10,472 nt of DNA from positions 1-10,472 of the forward strand of contig CATLIP010000071.1 in the NCBI GenBank assembly GCA_949957035.1. Reading direction: 5' to 3'. Of the stretch, positions 1-6,847 are shown piece by piece. The position numbers and the translations under genes were made by a program. Source of the stretch: an uncultured Lachnospiraceae bacterium (lineage in GTDB: Bacteria > Bacillota_A > Clostridia > Lachnospirales > Lachnospiraceae). The notes under the pieces are model-generated. The model did no database searches. It had not been told where the DNA came from and was given only the letters and a program-made list of their open reading frames with translations. Each line of letters opens with the position of its first letter. The first letter of the stretch is position 1.

Positions 1-125
1 TCGGAACCATTTTCCTTGATGGAAGTAATCTGTCCTCCTACATATTCATCAATTTTGTTGTCGCTGCAGCCGGTCAGCAGCCCCAAGGCAAATATGCAGG
101 AGATAAGAAATGTTCGTTTTCGCAT
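1..125 (-). CDS. Putative lipoprotein, N-terminal part (cut by the left edge)
   Basis: Read on the minus strand, an ATG at 125-123 opens a frame that runs off the left edge after 41 codons. It begins MRKRTFLISC, followed by a short hydrophobic stretch and the lipobox LLTGC with Cys20. This is a classic type II (lipoprotein) signal peptide: two arginines and a lysine, a hydrophobic core at about residues 5-17, then the L-T-G-C cleavage site. The mature part starts SDNKIDEYVGG and is polar. An AGGGGG ribosome binding site lies 9 nt upstream of the ATG, and a good promoter lies further up. The protein should be exported by Sec, lipidated on Cys20 and anchored on the outer face of the membrane. 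Too little is present to name the family. Certainty is high for a lipoprotein and nil for its function. Confidence 0.82.
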   Translation of the reverse strand, partial: MRKRTFLISCIFALGLLTGCSDNKIDEYVGGQITSIKENGS

Positions 126-158
126 GAAACTTGTCCCCCTGTTTATTATGATGTTTCT

Positions 159-187
159 ATTGTATCATTCTAAAAACATGTATTCAA
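159..187 (-). promoter_or_regulatory. Sigma-A-type promoter for the lipoprotein gene
   Basis: On the minus strand, TTGAAT (plus 187-182) is followed after exactly 17 nt by TACAAT (plus 164-159). It sits about 35 nt upstream of the lipoprotein ATG. The -35 matches consensus at 4 of 6 positions and the -10 at 5 of 6. Confidence 0.6.
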
Positions 188-200
188 TAGAAAATACTAC

Positions 201-229
201 TGGAAAAAGGGAAGTATTTTTTATATAAT
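201..229 (+). promoter_or_regulatory. Sigma-A-type promoter for the purine gene pair
   Basis: TGGAAA (201-206, 4 of 6 to TTGACA) and a perfect TATAAT (224-229) are 17 nt apart. The expected transcript start is near 236, which leaves a leader of only about 35 nt before the ATG at 270. That is too short for a purine riboswitch aptamer, and none is seen. The promoter is back to back with the one for the minus-strand lipoprotein gene. Confidence 0.6.
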
Positions 230-269
230 AGACTAACAAGTCAAAATTCATCGAAAAAGGAGATTTGGT

Positions 270-983
270 ATGAAAGTGTTAGCAATCGACAAGGAACTTA
301 AGGGTAATTCTTATCCGGGACGGGGAATTATCATTGGGAAGAGTCCGGACGGGAGACATGCTGTGACAGCTTATTTTATCATGGGGAGAAGTGTCAACAG
401 CCGGAACCGCATTTTCGTGGAGGACGGGGAAGGGATTCGGACCCAGGCCTTTGACCCGGCGAAGCTTACGGACCCGAGTCTGGTTATCTATGCGCCTGTG
501 CGCGTACTTGGGAATAAGACCATTGTGACCAATGGGGATCAGACCGATACCATTTACGAGGGGATGGATAGGCAGATGACTTTTGAGCAGTCTCTCAGAT
601 GCCGGGAGTTTGAACCGGATGCGCCCAATTATACGCCGAGGATTTCGGGTATCATGCATATTGAGAACGGGAATTATAATTATGCCATGTCGATTTTGAA
701 GAGTAATAACGGATGCCCGGGCAGCTGCAATCGATACACCTTTGCGTATGAGAATCCGGCGGCCGGGGAAGGGCATTTTATCCATACGTACCAGTGCGAC
801 GGCGAGCCGCTTCCAAGTTTTGAGGGAGAGCCGAAGCTGATTGGAATTTCCGATGATATGGATGCGTTCACAGAGCTTCTGTGGGACAGCCTGAATGAGG
901 AGAATAAGGTGTCGCTGTTCGTCCGGTATATTGACATTGCAACAGGGGAATACAGAACGAAGATTGTGAATAAGAACGTATAG
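270..983 (+). CDS. purO: IMP cyclohydrolase, PurO type
   Basis: This 237-aa protein is the likely enzyme for the last step of purine synthesis: ring closure of FAICAR (5-formamidoimidazole-4-carboxamide ribotide) to IMP in the cytoplasm. Visible conserved stretches are YPGRG at 15-19, GRSVNSRNRIF at 39-49, NGDQTDTI at 88-95, TPRISG at 122-127 and GEGHFIHTYQ at 166-175. I associate these with the PurO family, which has an NTN-hydrolase fold and was first described in archaea. The family is unrelated to the MGS-like cyclohydrolase domain of bacterial PurH. The start is well set: AAGGAG lies 7 nt before the ATG. The next gene encodes the preceding enzyme, 14 nt downstream, with its ribosome binding site overlapping this stop codon. 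The two are therefore co-transcribed and perhaps translationally coupled, which supports the assignment. There are no membrane segments or signal peptide. Confidence 0.88.
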   Translation: MKVLAIDKELKGNSYPGRGIIIGKSPDGRHAVTAYFIMGRSVNSRNRIFVEDGEGIRTQAFDPAKLTDPSLVIYAPVRVLGNKTIVTNGDQTDTIYEGMDRQMTFEQSLRCREFEPDAPNYTPRISGIMHIENGNYNYAMSILKSNNGCPGSCNRYTFAYENPAAGEGHFIHTYQCDGEPLPSFEGEPKLIGISDDMDAFTELLWDSLNEENKVSLFVRYIDIATGEYRTKIVNKNV

Positions 984-997
984 GAGGATGAATTGAG

Positions 998-2176
998 ATG
1001 AAAGAGCTGGAATTGAAATATGGCTGCAACCCGAACCAGAAGCCGTCGAGGATTTACATGGCAGACGGTGGGGAGCTGCCGATTCAGGTGCTTAACGGTA
1101 AGCCGGGATATATTAATTTTTTGGATGCATTTAACGGATGGCAGTTGGTGAAGGAGCTAAAGAAGGCGACGGGGCTTCCGGCTGCGACGTCTTTTAAGCA
1201 TGTGTCGCCTGCTGGGGCGGCGGTAGGGCTTCCTCTTTCAGATACCCTTGCGAAGATTTACTGGGTGGACGACTTAGGCGGGCTGTCCCCTCTTGCCTGT
1301 GCCTATGCAAGGGCGCGGGGGGCTGACAGGATGTCGTCCTTCGGGGATTTTATTTCTCTGTCTGATGTGTGCGACGCAGATACGGCCAGGCTGATTAAAC
1401 GCGAGGTGTCCGACGGTGTGATTGCGCCGGGATACGAAGCTGAGGCCCTTGAGATTCTTAAGGCAAAGAAGAACGGGAATTATAATGTAATCCAAATCGA
1501 CCCGGATTATGTGCCGGAGGCTCTGGAGCATAAGGACGTGTTCGGTATTACCTTTGAGCAGGGGCGTAACGAGCTTAAGATTGACGATGAGTTTTTTGCG
1601 AATGTGGTGACGGAGAATAAGGAGCTTACAGAGCAGGCGAAGCGGGATTTGGCCATTTCTATGATTACGCTTAAGTATACGCAGTCTAATTCTGTCTGCT
1701 ACGTCAAGGGTGGACAGGCAATTGGAATCGGGGCAGGGCAGCAGTCCAGGATTCACTGTACGCGTCTTGCGGGACAGAAGGCGGATAACTGGTGGCTGAG
1801 GCAGTCCCCGCAGGTAATGGAGCTTCCGTTTGTGGATTCGATTCGCAGGGCAGACAGAGATAACGCCATTGATTTATATATCGGTGAGGATTATATGGAT
1901 GTGCTGGCGGACGGAGCATGGCAGGGAATTTTTAAGGAGAAGCCGGAGGTATTTACCAGGGAGGCGAAGAGAGAGTGGCTTGACAAGCTTAAGGATGTTG
2001 CCCTTGGCTCGGATGCGTTCTTCCCCTTCGGAGATAACATTGAGCGGGCTCATAGAAGCGGTGTGAAGTATATAGCGCAGCCCGGCGGTTCTGTAAGGGA
2101 TGACAATGTGATTGAGACTTGTAATAAGTATGGGATGGCGATGGCGTTCACGGGGCTTCGGCTGTTCCACCATTAA
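998..2176 (+). CDS. purH: AICAR transformylase, stand-alone PurH transformylase domain
   Basis: This 392-aa enzyme should transfer a formyl group from 10-formyl-tetrahydrofolate to AICAR, giving FAICAR, the substrate of the cyclohydrolase encoded just upstream. Family signatures are KYGCNPNQ at 7-14, [13 protein letters not shown] at 65-77 with the paired Lys67-His68 that correspond to the catalytic Lys-His of Pur[16 protein letters not shown] in the middle, GIGAGQQSR after it, and [10 protein letters not shown] near the C-terminus, ending TGLRLFHH. A fused bacterial PurH is about 510-530 aa and starts with an MGS-like cyclohydrolase domain. That domain is absent here, and the protein begins directly at the transformylase region. 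AGGAGG at 982-987 overlaps the upstream stop and lies 10 nt before the ATG. This is the last gene of the pair; a hairpin and a convergent operon follow. Confidence 0.92.
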   Translation: MKELELKYGCNPNQKPSRIYMADGGELPIQVLNGKPGYINFLDAFNGWQLVKELKKATGLPAATSFKHVSPAGAAVGLPLSDTLAKIYWVDDLGGLSPLACAYARARGADRMSSFGDFISLSDVCDADTARLIKREVSDGVIAPGYEAEALEILKAKKNGNYNVIQIDPDYVPEALEHKDVFGITFEQGRNELKIDDEFFANVVTENKELTEQAKRDLAISMITLKYTQSNSVCYVKGGQAIGIGAGQQSRIHCTRLAGQKADNWWLRQSPQVMELPFVDSIRRADRDNAIDLYIGEDYMDVLADGAWQGIFKEKPEVFTREAKREWLDKLKDVALGSDAFFPFGDNIERAHRSGVKYIAQPGGSVRDDNVIETCNKYGMAMAFTGLRLFHH

Positions 2177-2197
2177 GACGGAATATATTTTATAAGA

Positions 2198-2238
2198 GGG
2201 AGTGTTACTCAGAGGATTTTCCAATGAGCAACACTCCC
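2198..2238. terminator. Hairpin between convergent purH and hicB, possible terminator
   Basis: GGGAGTGTTACTCA (2198-2211) faces TGAGCAACACTCCC (2225-2238): a 14-position stem with a single non-Watson-Crick position and a 13-nt loop. It lies between the stops of purH (2176) and hicB (2259), so it could stop transcription from both sides. Neither flank has a clean T-tract. The minus-strand exit (TCTTATAAAATAT) is the more U-rich of the two, so efficiency is uncertain. Confidence 0.55.
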
Positions 2239-2258
2239 GACGTCTATAAATGTAAGGT

Positions 2259-2675
2259 CTATTTCTGTACTTTTGCAAGAAGGGCTTCCTGTAATACCTG
2301 TGAAAAGTTGATATCCATCTCCAAAGCGGCAGTGTTGAGCCATGCGGGAATGGTAAGAGTTTTTCTGACGGATTTGGTGAAATGCTTTTTGGCATAAGAC
2401 TCCACATCAACGGAGACCATGTTGACGAAAGACTCTGTCGGTTCGATTTCCAAATCTTTTGAAATAGCTGATATATCTATGGAATTCATTAACGATGGCT
2501 TAGGAATCATCTCGCCGTCCTGTTTGAGCCAGTGAAGCCGTCCGGCAAGACAATCCACAGCCATGGCCATAGCCTCTTCCATAGTTTCACCGCAGGTGGA
2601 CAGATTCAAGTCTGGAAAAATGACGGAATAACCGTTCTCTTCTTTAAAGAAACAAGCCGGATATATTGATAGCAT
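2259..2675 (-). CDS. hicB: HicB-family antitoxin
   Basis: This 138-aa protein is the likely antitoxin that binds and blocks the HicA RNase and represses its own operon. The N-terminal half has the degenerate RNase-H-like HicB pattern: YPACFFKEENGYSVIFPDL at about 5-23, then GETMEEAMAMAVDCLAG at 29-45. The C-terminus (KTLTIPAWLN at 105-114, then INFSQVLQEAL at 122-132) has the look of a ribbon-helix-helix DNA-binding domain. The frame is open further upstream to 2858, but the ATG at 2675 has GGAGG 8 nt before it, and the upstream ATG at 2690 has none, so I take 2675. The gene begins 31 nt after the hicA stop, so the two share a transcript. Toxin first, antitoxin second is the usual hicAB order. 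Confidence 0.87.
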   Translation of the reverse strand: MLSIYPACFFKEENGYSVIFPDLNLSTCGETMEEAMAMAVDCLAGRLHWLKQDGEMIPKPSLMNSIDISAISKDLEIEPTESFVNMVSVDVESYAKKHFTKSVRKTLTIPAWLNTAALEMDINFSQVLQEALLAKVQK

Positions 2676-2706
2676 TGTATATACCTCCATTTTAGAACAT
2701 GCGGGC

Positions 2707-2895
2707 CTACTTGATTCCCGCTTGCCTTTTAATATTGTTTTCCGTACCCTTTGGAAGGTCTTTACTGTGGAAAGGTATCGTGACCTTGCCGGGTTTGGCT
2801 GGGTGTATGTAGTTCTTATGGGAACCTTCCTGGTTCTTGAATACCCATCCGTCAGCAAGGATTATTTTTTCCATGTCTCTTGGTTTTATTGGCAT
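2707..2895 (-). CDS. hicA: HicA-family mRNA interferase toxin
   Basis: This 62-aa basic protein fits HicA, a small toxin with a double-stranded-RNA-binding-like fold that cleaves mRNA and halts growth when not bound by HicB. It has the family pattern: a start resembling KPRDMEKIILADGW, the catalytic-type GSH motif at 24-26 (His26), HPAKPGKVTIPFH at 31-43, and the terminal helix ending IKRQAGIK. The length is typical and the frame is intact, so the toxin looks functional. AGGAGG (plus 2904-2909) sits 8 nt before the ATG. The gene opens a two-gene operon with hicB and diverges from glmM. It is an accessory module set among housekeeping genes; the sequence shows no transposase or repeats that would explain how it arrived. 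Confidence 0.9.
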   Translation of the reverse strand: MPIKPRDMEKIILADGWVFKNQEGSHKNYIHPAKPGKVTIPFHSKDLPKGTENNIKRQAGIK

Positions 2896-2918
2896 ATGTC
2901 GTTCCTCCTTGCAATGTT

Positions 2919-2947
2919 ATATTACCATATAATGCGTATAAAATCAA
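2919..2947 (-). promoter_or_regulatory. Likely hicAB promoter (extended -10)
   Basis: On the minus strand, TTGATT (plus 2947-2942) is followed after 17 nt by TAATAT (plus 2924-2919). The -10 is preceded by TGG, giving an extended -10 (TGn). A competing pair is TTGATA (plus 2957-2952), 17 nt from CATTAT (plus 2934-2929). Either would give a short leader that includes the AGGAGG of hicA. Confidence 0.45.
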
Positions 2948-2968
2948 TGCGTATCAATATGATATGCG
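2931..2968. repeat. Direct repeats in the hicA-glmM divergent region, candidate HicB operator
   Basis: AATGCGTAT occurs at 2931-2939 and again at 2946-2954, 15 nt apart. A third ATGCG core follows at 2964-2968, 17 nt further on. TATCA and TGATA also face each other around the 3-nt centre ATA at 2952-2964. The repeats overlap both candidate hicAB promoter elements, which is where an autorepressing HicB with a ribbon-helix-helix domain would be expected to bind. The operator role is inferred. Confidence 0.5.
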
Positions 2969-2994
2969 CAAATATTTATTCTTTAAATTTACAG

Positions 2995-3023
2995 TTGTAT
3001 ATTTCCCCAAAACCTTATATAAT
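2995..3023 (+). promoter_or_regulatory. Likely glmM promoter
   Basis: TTGTAT (2995-3000, 3 of 6 to the -35 consensus) and a perfect TATAAT (3018-3023) are 17 nt apart, about 72 nt before the glmM start. The leader is AT-rich, with a run of eight A residues. I see no ribozyme or riboswitch in it. Confidence 0.5.
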
Positions 3024-3095
3024 AGTAAAGTATTTTGCGATAATTGTGCAAAAAAAACGGTAAATAAGGCAAATGATGTGAAGGAGTTAATGACT

Positions 3096-4442
3096 ATGGG
3101 TAAATATTTTGGGACAGATGGTTTCCGTGGTGAGGCAAATGCAGTTTTGACTGTGGAGCACGCGTTCAAGGTTGGGCGTTTCCTTGGCTGGTACTATGGC
3201 CGGGACCACAAGGCGAAGGTAGTAATCGGGAAGGATACGAGACGGAGCAGCTATATGTTCGAGTATGCGTTGGCAGCAGGAATTACTGCTTCGGGGGCGA
3301 ATGCATATCTGCTGCATGTGACTACGACGCCCAGTGTCTCTTATGTGACCAGGACAGAAGATTTTGACTGCGGAATTATGATTTCTGCGAGCCATAATCC
3401 CTTCTATGATAATGGAATTAAGATTATCAGCGGGAAGGGGCATAAGATAGAGGCTGAGGTCGAGGAAAAGATTGAGGCGTATATAGACGGGGAGATGGAT
3501 GAGCTGCCTCTTGCAAAGAGGGAGGACATCGGACGTACTGTGGACTATGCGGCCGGGAGGAATCGTTATATCGGCTACCTGATTTCCCTGGCAACCCGTT
3601 CCTTTGAGGATATGCGCGTCGGCCTGGACTGCTCTAACGGGAGCGCTTTTGCCATTGCCAAGAGCGTGTATGATGCGCTGGGCGCTAAGACCTATGTGAT
3701 TAACTGTGAGCCGGACGGGACGAATATTAATGCCAACTGTGGTTCGACCCATATCGAGATATTGCAGCAGTATGTGAAGGAAAAGAAGCTGGACGTTGGT
3801 TTTGCCTACGATGGCGACGCAGACCGTTGTATTGCTGTGGATGAGAACGGCAATGTGGTGGACGGCGACTTGATTCTTTACATTTGCGGGAAGTATATGA
3901 AGGAGAACGGTCGCCTTAATGGGGATACGATTGTGACGACCATAATGTCTAACCTTGGACTTTATAAGGCATGCGACAAGGTGGGACTTAAATATGAGAA
4001 GACGGCGGTGGGCGATAAGTATGTGTATGAGAATATGGTGCGCAATAATTTCTCTCTTGGAGGGGAGCAGTCGGGGCATATTATTTTCAGCAAGCATGCC
4101 ACTACGGGAGACGGTATTCTTACGTCGTTGATGGTGATGGAGGTTATGCTGGAGAAGAAGCTGTCGCTGGCGAAGCTGGCTGAGCCGGTTAAGATTTATC
4201 CGCAGCTGTTGAAGAATGTGCGTGTGGCAGACAAGAAGACGGCAAGGGAGAATGAACAGGTTACGAAGGCGGTGGACGCAGTCGCAGAGGCGCTGGGGGA
4301 CGACGGACGTATCCTTGTCAGGGAGAGCGGTACGGAGCCGGTGATTCGAGTGATGGTCGAGGCGGCGACGGATGAGCTGTGCCAGAAATATGTCGAACAG
4401 GTGATTGATGTGATTAAGGCGGAAGGTCTGATGATGGGCTAG
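3096..4442 (+). CDS. glmM: Phosphoglucosamine mutase
   Basis: This 448-aa cytoplasmic enzyme should interconvert glucosamine-6-phosphate and glucosamine-1-phosphate, feeding UDP-GlcNAc and peptidoglycan synthesis. All four hallmarks of the alpha-D-phosphohexomutase family are present: the phosphoserine loop ISASHNP with Ser99, the magnesium site DGDADR at 239-244, the sugar-recognition loop GGEQSGH at 322-328, and the phosphate-binding loop RESGTEP at 409-415. The N-terminal GTDGFRGEAN at 6-15 and the overall length (GlmM is about 445-450 aa) favour GlmM over a phosphomannomutase. The frame is open back to 2880. AAGGAG at 3081-3086 is 9 nt from the ATG at 3096 but only 3 nt from the ATG at 3090, so I choose 3096. 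A strong hairpin follows the stop, so the gene is probably transcribed alone. Confidence 0.93.
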   Translation: MGKYFGTDGFRGEANAVLTVEHAFKVGRFLGWYYGRDHKAKVVIGKDTRRSSYMFEYALAAGITASGANAYLLHVTTTPSVSYVTRTEDFDCGIMISASHNPFYDNGIKIISGKGHKIEAEVEEKIEAYIDGEMDELPLAKREDIGRTVDYAAGRNRYIGYLISLATRSFEDMRVGLDCSNGSAFAIAKSVYDALGAKTYVINCEPDGTNINANCGSTHIEILQQYVKEKKLDVGFAYDGDADRCIAVDENGNVVDGDLILYICGKYMKENGRLNGDTIVTTIMSNLGLYKACDKVGLKYEKTAVGDKYVYENMVRNNFSLGGEQSGHIIFSKHATTGDGILTSLMVMEVMLEKKLSLAKLAEPVKIYPQLLKNVRVADKKTARENEQVTKAVDAVAEALGDDGRILVRESGTEPVIRVMVEAATDELCQKYVEQVIDVIKAEGLMMG

Positions 4443-4460
4443 TACATTAATATTTAATAT

Positions 4461-4504
4461 TAAGAAGGGCTTACGAAAAACCATGGTTTCGTAAGCCCTT
4501 CTTA
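4461..4504. terminator. Bidirectional intrinsic terminator between glmM and the YitT-family gene
   Basis: The arms 4461-4478 (TAAGAAGGGCTTACGAAA) and 4487-4504 are perfectly complementary over 18 bp, with the 8-nt loop AACCATGG. Each strand reads A-rich, then GGGC, then GCCCTTCTTA. A hairpin with a partial U-tail therefore forms in either direction, as expected between two convergent genes whose stops are only 80 nt apart. Confidence 0.88.
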
Positions 4505-4522
4505 TACATCTGTTTTCCCGCA

Positions 4523-5365
4523 TCAGATAGAATGAAATCCCTTCCCAATAATTTCGCTGGTATTCGAAATCAACAGGAATGCGTCCGGAGAATTTTCTTT
4601 TATGTAATTTCTAAGACGTACTGCCTCTAAGCGGTTCAGCACTGTGAAGATAATATATTTGTCTTCTCCGCTGAACGCTCCCTTTGCCTCCACAATGGTT
4701 GCGCTTCTATGAATCTCGTCTTTGATAAAATCACAAATAGGCTGAGGATTTTTGCATACCACATTAAAATACTTCGACAGGTTCAGACTTTCGATGAATC
4801 CGTCAATCATAAAGGAGCGCAGCGCAAGTCCTAAGAAGGAATACAACCCTGTCTGGATATCGAATACGAAGAATCCGGCGACGGTAATGAAAAAATCTGT
4901 GACCAGCAGAGCATTTCCAATATTAAAGCTGGTGTATTTCTTCATAATCATAGCGATTACATCGGTTCCGCCGCTTGACGCGCCGATATTGAACAGGACG
5001 GCAGAGCCGATGGAGGGAAGCGCAATGGCGAAAATCAGCTCCAGCAAGGGTTGGTCTGTCAACGGATGGCTCATGGGGCAGATACGTTCAAGTCCTGACA
5101 AAGCAACGGACAGAAGGATGCTGCTGTAGGCAGTCTTTGCGGCAAATTTTTTACCCAGCACAAAGAAACCGATAAGGAGCAGAACCATATTGGCCGCAAA
5201 GGAAAAATCTCCCGCGGAGATTGTGCCTGATTTAGCAACCAGTACGGCCAGACCGGTGATTCCCCCGAAGGTAAAGTTGTTGGAGAATTTGAAAAAATAG
5301 ATGCCAACCGCCATTACCAGTGTACTTAGAGTCAGATACATAAAGTTTTTAAATTGTGATTTCAT
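4523..5365 (-). CDS. YitT-family integral membrane protein (YitT membrane domain plus DUF2179)
   Basis: This 280-aa protein has the two-part build of the YitT family, whose biochemical role is not firmly known. Hydrophobic segments lie at about 8-25, 55-71, 79-91, 108-127, 148-168 and 171-188, consistent with five or six membrane spans. The motif GASSGGTDVIAMIMKKY at 128-144 is the most typical part of the family. The C-terminal 90 residues (about 195-280) are soluble and match the DUF2179 type, with TIVEAKGAFSGEDKYIIF at 223-240 and a final SEIIGKGF. The frame stays open to 5422, but the ATG at 5365 has GAGG 7 nt before it and the upstream ATG has no binding site, so I take 5365. The gene is transcribed alone and diverges from eno. 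Confidence 0.87.
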   Translation of the reverse strand: MKSQFKNFMYLTLSTLVMAVGIYFFKFSNNFTFGGITGLAVLVAKSGTISAGDFSFAANMVLLLIGFFVLGKKFAAKTAYSSILLSVALSGLERICPMSHPLTDQPLLELIFAIALPSIGSAVLFNIGASSGGTDVIAMIMKKYTSFNIGNALLVTDFFITVAGFFVFDIQTGLYSFLGLALRSFMIDGFIESLNLSKYFNVVCKNPQPICDFIKDEIHRSATIVEAKGAFSGEDKYIIFTVLNRLEAVRLRNYIKENSPDAFLLISNTSEIIGKGFHSI

Positions 5366-5403
5366 GATAAACCTCGACAAAAAATTCTTTGATACCACAC
5401 CCG

Positions 5404-5432
5404 ATTGTAACGCGCAGTCCAATAAAAGTCAA
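5404..5432 (-). promoter_or_regulatory. Sigma-A-type promoter for the YitT-family gene
   Basis: On the minus strand, TTGACT (plus 5432-5427, 5 of 6) and TACAAT (plus 5409-5404, 5 of 6) are separated by exactly 17 nt. They sit about 40 nt upstream of the chosen ATG at 5365. The -10 lies inside the longer open frame, which further supports the downstream start. Confidence 0.72.
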
Positions 5433-5479
5433 TGGTAATATTGAATCTGCATTAGAATTGGAAAATCGGCGCATAATAG

Positions 5480-5493
5480 CTCCTATAAAGGAG
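5480..5493 (+). promoter_or_regulatory. Small inverted repeat covering the eno ribosome binding site
   Basis: CTCCT (5480-5484) can pair with AGGAG (5489-5493) across the 4-nt loop ATAA. This would mask most of the AAGGAGG that serves the enolase start at 5502. Five base pairs are a weak stem, and a chance complement to a purine-rich binding site is common, so the regulatory role is only a possibility. Confidence 0.3.
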
Positions 5494-5501
5494 GAAATAA
5501 G

Positions 5502-6800
5502 ATGCATAAGTATTTACCAATTTCGGATGTATACGCAAGAGAAATCTTAGATTCCCGCGGGAATCCTACCATAGAAGTTGAAGTACTTGCCGGAGACGAA
5601 TTTCTGGGAAGGGCTGCTGTGCCTTCCGGAGCCTCTACCGGACAATATGAGGCCCTGGAGCTGCGAGACAAAGAGGAACGCTTTGGAGGACTTGGCGTGG
5701 AGCTGGCGGCAGACCATGTAAATGCGCAGATTGCGCCTGCCGTCATAGGGGTAAATGTATTCGACCAGCCCATGATTGACCGAATTATGCTTAAGCTGGA
5801 CGGAACAGAGAACAAATCCAATCTGGGGGCGAATGCAATGCTTGGCGTATCCATGGCTGCGGCGCGGGCTGCGGCAGAGGCTCTCAAACTGCCCTTGTAT
5901 TCCTATCTTGGCGGAACCAATGCAAAACGTCTTCCGGTACCGATGATGAATATCATGAACGGTGGAAAGCATGCGGATAACACCATTGATATTCAGGAGT
6001 TTATGATTATGCCTGTGGGAGCCTGCTGTTTTAAGGAGGGGCTTCGGATGTGTGCGGAGATTTATCATGCGCTGAAAAAACTGCTGAAAAAACATGGGTA
6101 CAGCACCGGGGTCGGAGACGAGGGCGGCTTTGCCCCCGACCTTCCGGACGCCAGAGAAGCCATTCGTTTTATCATGGAGGCAATCCAAAAGGCCGGGTAC
6201 AGACCGGGGGAGGATATGGTTCTTGCCTTAGATGTGGCGGCAACGGAGCTCTATGATAAGAGTACGAAGAAATATAATTTTGAGGGCGAAAGCAGGATGC
6301 ATGGACATCAGGTGGCGCGCTCGGCAGAGGAATTGATTGAATATTATGAAGAATTGGCAGAGGAATTTCCAATTGCATCCATTGAAGACCCGTTAGACGA
6401 GGAAGACTGGGCGGGATGGACGCTTTTGAGCGCCAGGCTTGGGTCAAATATACAGCTTGTGGGGGATGATTTGTTTGTAACCAATGAAAAGAGGCTTAAG
6501 AAAGGAATCAAACACGAGGCGGCCAATGCAATTCTGGTCAAGGTCAATCAGATTGGGACGCTGACTGAGGCGTTTAATGCGATTGAGACGGCCAAAAGCG
6601 CCGGATACCGTACGATTGTTTCCCACCGTTCAGGCGAGACGGCGGACACAATCATTGCGGATATTGCCGTTGCGTTTAATTCCGGGCAGATTAAGACCGG
6701 CGCGCCCTGCCGATCTGAGAGAGTAGAGAAGTATAATCAGCTTCTTCGGATTGAGGAATGGCTTGGGGATGTGGCACAGTACCGGAATCCTTTCTGCTAA
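5502..6800 (+). CDS. eno: Enolase (phosphopyruvate hydratase)
   Basis: This 432-aa enzyme converts 2-phosphoglycerate to phosphoenolpyruvate in glycolysis; in many bacteria it is also part of RNA-degrading complexes. It is full length. The capping loop [15 protein letters not shown] (42-56), the acid Glu207 in [12 protein letters not shown], magnesium ligands Asp244 (ALDVAA), Glu295 ([11 protein letters not shown]) and Asp322 ([10 protein letters not shown]), catalytic Lys347 in ILVKVNQIG, the SHRSGET loop at 374-380 and Lys398 in GQIKTG are all in place. The start is fixed by AAGGAGG 7 nt before the ATG. A CATAAT (5472-5477) could be its -10, but no convincing -35 stands at the right distance. 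A terminator-like hairpin follows the stop, so eno is probably transcribed apart from secG, although all genes downstream run the same way. Confidence 0.97.
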   Translation: MHKYLPISDVYAREILDSRGNPTIEVEVLAGDEFLGRAAVPSGASTGQYEALELRDKEERFGGLGVELAADHVNAQIAPAVIGVNVFDQPMIDRIMLKLDGTENKSNLGANAMLGVSMAAARAAAEALKLPLYSYLGGTNAKRLPVPMMNIMNGGKHADNTIDIQEFMIMPVGACCFKEGLRMCAEIYHALKKLLKKHGYSTGVGDEGGFAPDLPDAREAIRFIMEAIQKAGYRPGEDMVLALDVAATELYDKSTKKYNFEGESRMHGHQVARSAEELIEYYEELAEEFPIASIEDPLDEEDWAGWTLLSARLGSNIQLVGDDLFVTNEKRLKKGIKHEAANAILVKVNQIGTLTEAFNAIETAKSAGYRTIVSHRSGETADTIIADIAVAFNSGQIKTGAPCRSERVEKYNQLLRIEEWLGDVAQYRNPFC

Positions 6801-6809
6801 GCGTATTGG

Positions 6810-6847
6810 GACGGGATATAGAAAATATAATTTTACTGTGTCCCGTC
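6810..6847 (+). terminator. Probable eno terminator
   Basis: GACGGGATATAG (6810-6821) pairs with CTGTGTCCCGTC (6836-6847) over 12 positions, two of them G-U. The 14-nt loop is A/T rich. The tail TTGCTATTT is only moderately U-rich. The hairpin begins 10 nt after the eno stop and ends exactly where the secG -35 begins. Confidence 0.6.

Noticed and set aside
16..228. A 70-codon plus-strand frame at the left end
   Set aside because: It is antisense to the lipoprotein signal peptide and then crosses the divergent promoters. It has no ribosome binding site.
236..269. Purine riboswitch ahead of the purine genes
   Set aside because: The leader after the likely transcript start is only about 35 nt, and no three-way-junction aptamer can fit.
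279..785. A 168-codon minus-strand frame inside the IMP cyclohydrolase gene
   Set aside because: Fully antisense to a gene with clear family motifs, and its translation is basic and featureless. It is an antisense shadow.
1874..2410. A 178-codon minus-strand frame across the purH end and hicB
   Set aside because: It overlaps the hicB C-terminus in another frame and the purH C-terminus on the other strand; both of those are well supported. No motif is visible in it.
2676..2858. N-terminal extension of hicB back to 2858
   Set aside because: The extra residues would overlap hicA in another frame and look random. The GGAGG before the ATG at 2675 and the normal HicB start favour the shorter form.
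2880..3095. N-terminal extension of glmM back to 2880
   Set aside because: GlmM proteins begin at the GTDG region, the extension covers the hicA ribosome binding site and both promoters, and AAGGAG stands 9 nt before 3096.
3087..4523. A 478-codon open frame antisense to the whole of glmM
   Set aside because: It mirrors the glmM codon pattern, has a composition rich in H, R, L and I with no recognisable motif, and runs through the terminator hairpin. glmM on the other strand has every catalytic motif.
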